Assembly (NCBI GenBank): GCA_002479035.1
Contig: DLLA01000107.1
Coordinates: forward strand, 12,228-22,975
Reading direction: 5' to 3'
Origin: Bacteroidales bacterium UBA7574
Lineage (GTDB): Bacteria; Bacteroidota; Bacteroidia; Bacteroidales; Paludibacteraceae
Length of the DNA stretch: 10,748 nt
Part shown: piece by piece, positions 5,579 through 10,748 of the stretch
Position numbering within the stretch: position 1 is the first letter of the stretch
Layout: the number at the start of each line of letters is the position of its first letter
Position numbers and translations under genes: made by a program
Notes under the pieces: generated by a model
What the model was told of the DNA's origin: nothing
The model's input: the letters and a program-made list of their open reading frames with translations, nothing else
Database searches by the model: none

Positions 5579-7516
5579 ATGAAAAAGTTATTACTAATTA
5601 TCGCGGCAGTCTTCACGCTCACCGGCGTGCACGCCGACCTCATCCTCCACGAGTCTTTCAACCGTGAAGTAGGAAACCTGAACGCAGGAGAACTAACAAC
5701 CTCTACAACAGATACCAAGAACTGGTACACCAATATGTCCGGAGGTACACAAATTCAGGTTGTAGAAGGCTCTTTATCATATTCCGGCTATGCGACAGGA
5801 ACGGGGAATATGGTTTCTATGAAAGGAAACACATCAAGTCTGAGGCGTGATATGCGCTTGTTAGATACCGAGGTTAATAGTGGTAAAGTATATTTGTCCG
5901 CGATTATCAATGTGGACGAAATCAACACTAAAACTGGAGATAAAGGATATTGTACTCTAATGTTTGGAGATGGAACGGGTTCTGGTTCCAAACTATATGC
6001 TCGTCTTTTTATTCGCTCAGCAAAAGACGCGCAAGGTGAGTTTACAGGCAAGTTCCAGATGGGTGTGACCAAAAACAACGAAAGTTCTGTTGGCATACCT
6101 TATACCACCGAAGAGTATTCTGTCAAAACAAATTACCTTGTTATCCTTGAGTATGAATTTGTTGAAGGAGCAAAGAATGATACTGCACGTTTGTACATAA
6201 ACCCCACAAAAGCAACGACTATACCGACCCTTGAATGTACACAAGAAGCAAAAACCTCATCAGGCACTGCACAAGGTGCAAATAGCAAAGAGGATGCAAC
6301 CACAATCAAATCAGTTCATCTGTATCAACAAACATATAATCCGAACACATTATTCGTTGACGAAATCAAAGTCGCTACCACTTGGGACGACCTCTTTACC
6401 GAAGGCGGCGACACTCCCATAGAGAACAATCCCGAACTGACCGTCTCCACCAAGACACTCTCTTTCGCAAGCGGTATGCCATACACTGGTGAGACTTACA
6501 CCGCCACTTTCACCGTTACAGGCAAGAACCTCAAGGGCGACATCACACTCGCAAGCGACAATACCGAACTCACCCTTGACAAGACCACCATCGCCAAGGC
6601 AGACGCAGAGACGGAAGCAGGCGTTACGGTTACAGCCACGCTTACTCCTGTTCTGGTAGATGGGCAGAAAGCAACCATCACCCTCACCACGGAAGATGCC
6701 ACCGCTACTATCACCTCCTCTTGGTGGACGACAGATGTCAAGAAATGCGCCACCGTGGCTGAACTCAAGGCACAAGCGGCTACCGCAAGCGGTTATGAGT
6801 ATGCTTATATGCGCTTCACCGGCGAAGCCGTTGTTACCTACAAATATGCAAAGGACAATGGCGAAACCGTATTGTACTTGGAGGATAACACCGCAGCCAT
6901 CAGCGTAACCGACACCTATTGGAATGACGCAGTAAAACAAGGCGACAAGGTTACAGGCTTCGGAGCATACACCTATGCAGACGCTGCTGTCAGTGGAGTG
7001 CTGCCTATCACTCCGCTCAACGCTACCATCACAGTACTCAGCAGCAACAACGAGGTTACACCGCAGACAGTTACATTGGCAGCATTGCAGAGCAACCCAT
7101 TGGACTACCTGCTGGAACTGGTGAAAGTAGAAGATGTTACCCTCGACCAAACCAGCACCAAATTCGGACAGAAGACCCAAGACGAACAGGCATCTATCAT
7201 ACCTGACTATATCACCCAAAATGGCACACAGGCTAAAATACAACTGCAAGACGGCAACGAACTAATCGGTGCTGTTAAGCCCAAGAAAGCCGACATCACA
7301 GGTATCTCCACCAACACACAAGGCAACTCTATCTGTGTACGTGGCAAGGCGGATGTCATCTCCAAAGATTCCCCGACGGCTATTGACAACATCACCATCG
7401 ATATGCTCTCCGGCGACTATGAGATTTACACCGTTTCGGGTCAGCGCATTGACGCTCTCCAGTCGGGCATCAACATCATTCGCCAAGGCAACAACACCTA
7501 CAAGGTAGTCCGCTAA
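5579..7516 (+). CDS. Secreted multidomain protein: concanavalin-like, Ig-like and OB-like domains with sorting tail
   Basis: A 645-aa exported protein. Residues 1-19 are a signal peptide ending GVHA, with cleavage before Asp20. Residues 20-275 resemble a concanavalin/LamG-like jelly roll: an N-terminal LILHESFNRE, a central GYCTLMFGDG stretch and a closing LFVDEIKVATTWDDLF. Residues 284-382 are an Ig-like domain containing TVTGKNLKGDITL (312-324), a pattern also found in the 577-aa protein. Residues 388-595 look like an OB-fold domain of the kind attached to Bacteroidetes surface proteins and nucleases (ATVAELKAQ, VLYLEDNTAAISV, KQGDKVTGFG, ending ICVRGKADV). Residues 600-645 are a Por-secretion-type tail (EIYTVSGQRIDALQSG, then INIIRQGNNTYKVVR). 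No catalytic residues are evident. The first domain is coded by clearly lower-GC DNA than the rest. The start was chosen because it gives an intact signal peptide; an out-of-frame ATG lies 5 nt earlier. Domain names are from pattern recognition only. Confidence 0.85.
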   Translation: MKKLLLIIAAVFTLTGVHADLILHESFNREVGNLNAGELTTSTTDTKNWYTNMSGGTQIQVVEGSLSYSGYATGTGNMVSMKGNTSSLRRDMRLLDTEVNSGKVYLSAIINVDEINTKTGDKGYCTLMFGDGTGSGSKLYARLFIRSAKDAQGEFTGKFQMGVTKNNESSVGIPYTTEEYSVKTNYLVILEYEFVEGAKNDTARLYINPTKATTIPTLECTQEAKTSSGTAQGANSKEDATTIKSVHLYQQTYNPNTLFVDEIKVATTWDDLFTEGGDTPIENNPELTVSTKTLSFASGMPYTGETYTATFTVTGKNLKGDITLASDNTELTLDKTTIAKADAETEAGVTVTATLTPVLVDGQKATITLTTEDATATITSSWWTTDVKKCATVAELKAQAATASGYEYAYMRFTGEAVVTYKYAKDNGETVLYLEDNTAAISVTDTYWNDAVKQGDKVTGFGAYTYADAAVSGVLPITPLNATITVLSSNNEVTPQTVTLAALQSNPLDYLLELVKVEDVTLDQTSTKFGQKTQDEQASIIPDYITQNGTQAKIQLQDGNELIGAVKPKKADITGISTNTQGNSICVRGKADVISKDSPTAIDNITIDMLSGDYEIYTVSGQRIDALQSGINIIRQGNNTYKVVR

Positions 7517-7524
7517 TACACACC

Positions 7525-7564
7525 GTTTACCCTCAAGGTGCAGCCTTGCACTTTGGGGGTAAAC
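7525..7564 (+). terminator. Long hairpin after the 645-aa gene, probable terminator
   Basis: Two 18-nt arms (7525-7542 and 7547-7564) pair over their whole length with two G-U wobbles around a GCCT loop. The hairpin starts 8 nt after the TAA stop of the 645-aa gene. There is no T-tract behind it, so it may work by stabilising the 3' end or as a Rho-independent terminator of the U-poor kind. It suggests that the next gene is mostly transcribed separately. Confidence 0.6.
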
Positions 7565-7689
7565 TATACTATAACAGGCAGAAGACAGCAAAATAGTAGC
7601 ATTTTTCTCATATTGAATACCAACCGGTTACAGACAAAATGCACTTTTTCTGCTCCGAGACTGATAGTTTTTTGCCCTTTTTACGTTAT
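7565..7689. other. Intergenic region upstream of the 233-aa gene
   Basis: This stretch lies within a 221-bp gap. It is AT-rich and without an ORF of substance. A promoter is expected, but no perfect TAnnTTTG element is present. The best candidates are TAGTTTTT (7665-7672, one mismatch), and TTTG at 7671-7674 as a -33 element ahead of the TTATACAT region. Neither is convincing. Confidence 0.35.
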
Positions 7690-7735
7690 ACATATAGGAA
7701 ACCAAACATATAGGAACCAAACATAAGAACAACAA
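7690..7735 (+). repeat. Three tandem 15-16 bp repeats in the leader of the 233-aa gene
   Basis: Units at 7690-7705, 7706-7720 and 7721-7735 follow the pattern ACATATAGGAA(A)CCAA, with the third altered to ACATAAGAACAACAA. A fourth ACAT fragment supplies the start codon itself (ATG 7738-7740). The array fills the ribosome-binding region, so it duplicates the sequence ribosomes would meet just before the start. Confidence 0.75.
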
Positions 7736-7737
7736 AC

Positions 7738-8439
7738 ATGAAAAAAGCATTCTTACTCCTTGCCCTCGTGGCATTCACCCTGCCCGCTATGGCAGAAGAG
7801 ACCAACCTGCTGGAGAACGGCGACTTTGAAGAAGCAGAGACCAAGTCCTCCCCCTTTGGAGGTACAAACGTGGTATTTGCTCCGTGGGAGTTTGCCTTGT
7901 CCGGATTAGAGATAGAAACAGCAGACGTATATCATGGCAGACAGGCAGCCAAGACAGTCAGCAACTCTACTTCCGTCCTTCGGCAGGATGTCAGTTTCCT
8001 AAACGATGAAGTCGGACAAGAATACGAACTCACCATTCACTACAAGGTTATCCAAGCACAAGACAACGACATCGCTTTGGCTTGCGAATGGACATACTCT
8101 CGCCCCAACGAGGGCGAGCCACACGATGCCGCCGTACTGACACAGACCTTACCATTATCCCAAGAGTGGAAAGAACTGAAAGTAAGGACTACCAAGCCCG
8201 ACAATGGCAGTGCGCTATATATAGGCATCAAAGTGAACAAGAAAGCGCAGATTCTCTTTGACGACTTCTCACTCATACGTGTGTCTCCCTCTACTGCCAT
8301 AGACAACATACAGGCAGACGAATGGCAGGGCAACGGCAAAATGGAGATATACACCCCATCCGGTCAGCGTATAGATGCCCTACAACAGGGCGTAAACATC
8401 ATTCGCCAAGGCAACCACACCTACAAGGTTATACGATAA
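7738..8439 (+). CDS. Secreted carbohydrate-binding-like domain protein with sorting tail
   Basis: A 233-aa exported protein. Residues 1-19 are a signal peptide (MKKAFLLLAL then VAFTLPAMA) cleaved before Glu20. Residues 20-181 resemble a galactose-binding/CBM4-9-type jelly roll: it opens TNLLENGDFEEA, has a W in FAPWEFAL (48-55), and closes ILFDDFSLIRV, the usual last strand of such domains. Residues 186-233 form a Por-secretion-type tail (MEIYTPSGQRIDALQQGVN, then IIRQGNHTYKVIR) nearly identical to that of the 645-aa protein, and the DNA of the tail is also close to it. No other domain is present, so this is a stand-alone binding module for the cell surface or medium. Its ligand cannot be inferred. 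The leader carries three tandem repeats. The 577-aa gene follows after 36 bp and is probably cotranscribed. Confidence 0.85.
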   Translation: MKKAFLLLALVAFTLPAMAEETNLLENGDFEEAETKSSPFGGTNVVFAPWEFALSGLEIETADVYHGRQAAKTVSNSTSVLRQDVSFLNDEVGQEYELTIHYKVIQAQDNDIALACEWTYSRPNEGEPHDAAVLTQTLPLSQEWKELKVRTTKPDNGSALYIGIKVNKKAQILFDDFSLIRVSPSTAIDNIQADEWQGNGKMEIYTPSGQRIDALQQGVNIIRQGNHTYKVIR

Positions 8440-8475
8440 ACATATATACGATATTTCTACAACACCCCGCATACT

Positions 8476-10209
8476 ATGAAGCGATTATTAGCCGTACTAC
8501 TCCCTTTGTTAGTACTCACCTGCACACCATGTCGGGCAAACGACGAACCCGACCCCAATGCACCGCATTACACGGTCACCCCCGAAAAGACGGACACCGC
8601 CAAGACCACCGTGGGCGACTCTGTCCTTGTGGCAGAGTTCACCATACAGCACCGCAACATCACCAAACCGACCACCATGTACATCGGGGGGCCACAACGT
8701 GATATGTTCGTATTGGAGAAAGAGTCTGTCTCCGGCGAGAGCGGTACGGTGAGAGTGTGGTACAAGCCCACGAAAGTAGGCAAACACACAGGCTACTTCA
8801 ACACCGACAACCCCGAAGCCACCGCTGACAATGTGAGCATTCGCCTCAACGGAGTAGCCACCGACGCTGCCAACCCGCCACAACTAACCGTCAGCCCTGT
8901 TCTGCTATTGCCGTTCACAGCAGTGGTGGGGGAACACAAGTCCGACACCGTGTACGTAACCTCTGCCAACTGCACAGAGAACATCAGCATCACGGTCTCC
9001 CACAACGAGGGCGCGGCATTCACTATCAACGGCAGTGAACTGCCCAAGAATATGGATAGTGTCCTGACAGTCATCACCTTTGCACCCGTCAAGGCAGGCG
9101 CATACTCCTCCACCATCACATGGAGCAGTAGCGGAGCCCCCACACGCACTATGATTGTAACAGGTGTAGCCATCGACAAACCACAGGAGCACCCCGACTA
9201 CGACACCGCATTTGTGTGGAAACAAGACACCCCGCGCAAACTACTCCGTGAAGGCTTCGACTCCGTCACGTTGCTCAATCATAACAAGCCCCTGTCTTTA
9301 GACGGCTGGCAAAATGTGGTATTGCAAGGCACACGCCCATGGTGGGGCTACGAAGACAGAACGACCTATGAGGGACCTGTCACGGAACGCTGTGCCAAAG
9401 TAACCACCTATGGCTACCAGGACAGCAACTCCGACAAACAATGTGAGATGTGGCTCGTTACGCCCGCCTTGGACTACAAGAACGCTGCCAACCAAGTATT
9501 CACCTTCCGTGTACGAGGAGACTATCTGTATGAGGGGCAATCTGCCGCACTGCAACTCATGTATATCGACGCTACGGACACCGCAGATGTCTATATGCAA
9601 GACCTCGAGATAGCCATGCCCAATACCGCAGACCAGGCAGGCGACTGGCTCGACTTTCAGGTAAACCTCACAGGACAAGAGAATATAGCCGACACATTCT
9701 TCATGGGCTTTCGCTTTACGGGTGTCGGAGGTGCCGAAGGTGCAGCCGTGTATCTTATCGACGACGTATCATGGGGACGCGACGACCTGCCGTTGATTAC
9801 CACCGACTCTGTGCAGATAGTGGCTGTGGCGGAACCCAATACAACTATTGCCTTCCCCGTGATGGTTACGGGCAAGAACCTCACCGAGGACATTACCGTC
9901 ACCATCGGCGGCAACAACCGCAGCAAGTTTGAGGTAGCCCCCGCCACACTGCCCAAGGAAGGCGGAGCATTGGCTGTAGGCTTTCAGTCCGACGAAGAAG
10001 GCGTCCACGAAGCATACCTCCGTATCCGCTCCCGTGGCGCGGTGGATGTCTATATCCCTATCAGCGTGTTGGTTAAGCAAGGTGCTGGCATCGAGGACAT
10101 TACATCACCTGCCACCTCGCCCTACCGCATCGTCTTGCATCACGGCACTCTGCGCATCATCACCCCAACAGGCACCTATACTCCCGTTGGACAACGCCTC
10201 ACACCATAA
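8476..10209 (+). CDS. Secreted protein with three Ig-like domains and a choice-of-anchor-J-like domain
   Basis: A 577-aa exported protein. The signal peptide (residues 1-21, ending TPCRA) contains two Cys (16 and 19), but neither sits in a good lipobox (VLTC), so a lipoprotein is less likely. Residues 31-128 and 135-233 are two Ig-like domains of the type that ends in GVA (VSIRLNGVATD, RTMIVTGVAID). Residues 255-435 look like a choice-of-anchor-J/cleaved-adhesin jelly roll: KLLREGFDSV, DGWQNV, CEMWLVTPALD (323-333) and AVYLIDDVSWG (424-434). Residues 437-535 are a third Ig-like domain with MVTGKNLTEDITVTIGG, matching the Ig-like domain of the 645-aa protein. The last 28 residues (RIVLHHGTLRIITPTGTYTP, then VGQRL) resemble the tail of the 767-aa protein and fit type IX export. 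No enzyme motif is visible; adhesion or glycan binding is likely. The gene follows the 233-aa gene by 36 bp without its own promoter. Confidence 0.85.
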   Translation: MKRLLAVLLPLLVLTCTPCRANDEPDPNAPHYTVTPEKTDTAKTTVGDSVLVAEFTIQHRNITKPTTMYIGGPQRDMFVLEKESVSGESGTVRVWYKPTKVGKHTGYFNTDNPEATADNVSIRLNGVATDAANPPQLTVSPVLLLPFTAVVGEHKSDTVYVTSANCTENISITVSHNEGAAFTINGSELPKNMDSVLTVITFAPVKAGAYSSTITWSSSGAPTRTMIVTGVAIDKPQEHPDYDTAFVWKQDTPRKLLREGFDSVTLLNHNKPLSLDGWQNVVLQGTRPWWGYEDRTTYEGPVTERCAKVTTYGYQDSNSDKQCEMWLVTPALDYKNAANQVFTFRVRGDYLYEGQSAALQLMYIDATDTADVYMQDLEIAMPNTADQAGDWLDFQVNLTGQENIADTFFMGFRFTGVGGAEGAAVYLIDDVSWGRDDLPLITTDSVQIVAVAEPNTTIAFPVMVTGKNLTEDITVTIGGNNRSKFEVAPATLPKEGGALAVGFQSDEEGVHEAYLRIRSRGAVDVYIPISVLVKQGAGIEDITSPATSPYRIVLHHGTLRIITPTGTYTPVGQRLTP

Positions 10210-10748
10210 CTATTGCGGGTCGATGTCGGGGAGAATGACAGTGCCGCGGCAGTCGGGTTGCGATTGCACAAAGCGGATATGCTCCATCAGGAGGCGTTTG
10301 GCAAGGGTGATGTTGGACGTTACCTCGATGGACAGGCGTATCTGTCGCACGTGGTAGTTCTGCACACGCGCCACCGATGGCACAATGATACCTGTGCAAC
10401 GCTTGCCGAATGTGCCGCTCAGCCGCGATTGCAGCAGGCGCGATGCGGCATCCAACCGTGCATAGTCGTGGTGCTTGAGCGTGAGGATAATCAACCTGTA
10501 GAACGGCGGGTAGTGGAACTGCTCGCGCTCTTGAATCTGTTGGCAGTAAAGCCCCTCGTAATCGTGGTTGCGGAGGAGCGTATAGACGAAGTTCTTGGGG
10601 TCGAAGGTCTGTATCATCACCTCGCCCTGAGTGCCTGTGCGTCCTGCTCGCCCGCTGACCTGCTCCAACATCTGGAAGGCACGCTCGTAACTGCGGAAGT
10701 CGGGTTGGTTGAGCAGGGTATCGGCTTGCAGGACCGCCACAAGGCTGA
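10210..10748 (-). CDS. priA: Primosomal protein N' (PriA replication-restart helicase), C-terminal part
   Basis: The C-terminal 179 or so residues of PriA; the gene continues beyond the right edge, so the reading frame is open from 10748 and no start is expected here. The visible part begins SLVAVLQADTLLNQPDFRSY and continues ERAFQMLEQVSGRAGRTG. This covers the end of the helicase core with motif VI (QVSGRAGRTG), followed by GEVMIQTFDP and the PriA-specific C-terminal domain containing EREQFHYPPFYRLI. PriA rebuilds replication forks by loading the primosome at stalled or recombined forks in the cytoplasm. The Zn-binding region and Walker motifs lie outside the window. The protein ends normally (VILPDIDPQ). 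Its TAG stop (10210-10212) abuts the TAA of the convergent 577-aa gene with no gap. Confidence 0.95.
   Translation of the reverse strand, partial: SLVAVLQADTLLNQPDFRSYERAFQMLEQVSGRAGRTGTQGEVMIQTFDPKNFVYTLLRNHDYEGLYCQQIQEREQFHYPPFYRLIILTLKHHDYARLDAASRLLQSRLSGTFGKRCTGIIVPSVARVQNYHVRQIRLSIEVTSNITLAKRLLMEHIRFVQSQPDCRGTVILPDIDPQ

Noticed and set aside
6350..7249. A 299-codon minus-strand open frame inside the 645-aa gene
   Set aside because: It is a shadow frame with Cys- and Gly-rich nonsense composition, opposite a gene with a signal peptide and clear domains.
8431..8453. ATACGATA repeated 15 bp apart at the end of the 233-aa gene
   Set aside because: The first copy overlaps the last codons and stop of the gene, and the repeat is short and AT-rich, so chance is likely.
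8510..8540. Lipoprotein signal in the 577-aa protein based on Cys16 or Cys19
   Set aside because: The residues before the cysteines (VLTC, TPC) do not fit a lipobox, and the protein carries a C-terminal sorting-type tail, so ordinary signal-peptidase cleavage is more likely.

Overview
The window looks like chromosomal DNA from a Bacteroidetes bacterium, most likely of the order Bacteroidales. Three things point there. Several promoters match the Bacteroidetes type (TTTG, about 20 nt, then TAnnTTTG). Start codons lack clear Shine-Dalgarno sequences. Four secreted proteins end in the short C-terminal tails typical of type IX secretion (Por secretion) cargo. Most coding sequence is about 50% GC; the genus cannot be read from this sequence.

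Layout. (1) Positions 1-822, minus strand: the 5' end of an MlaF-like ABC ATPase and, upstream of it in the same operon, a complete MlaE-like lipid-transport permease with a TATCTTTG promoter element. (2) 1108-1908, minus strand: a membrane-anchored LytTR transcription regulator. A three-unit 11-bp tandem repeat lies at its 3' end and a perfect 13-bp inverted repeat in front of its start. (3) 2139-2822, plus strand: a small cytoplasmic SGNH/GDSL hydrolase with its own promoter and a clear hairpin terminator. (4) 3139-10209, plus strand: four consecutive genes for large or medium secreted modular proteins of 767, 645, 233 and 577 aa. All have signal peptides and short C-terminal sorting-type tails. 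They carry, respectively, six repeats of an unrecognised ~105-145 aa module; a concanavalin-like, Ig-like and OB-like architecture; a carbohydrate-binding-like jelly roll; and three Ig-like domains around a choice-of-anchor-J-like domain. (5) 10210-10748, minus strand: the C-terminal part of the PriA primosomal helicase, whose stop codon abuts the stop codon of the last secreted protein.

How it fits together. The Mla genes and priA are housekeeping genes flanking an accessory surface-protein block. The four secreted proteins carry no visible catalytic domain; their modules are of adhesion or binding type. They probably form a cell-surface or extracellular binding locus exported by a type IX system encoded elsewhere. 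The LytTR regulator is a candidate regulator of itself or of this block, but nothing in the sequence proves that.

The least explained material is the six-module repeat protein, the short tandem repeats in three intergenic regions (11-bp units twice, 15-bp units once), the inverted repeat before the LytTR gene, and a sharp base-composition change inside the 645-aa gene. I found no tRNA, rRNA, CRISPR array, insertion sequence or phage gene.
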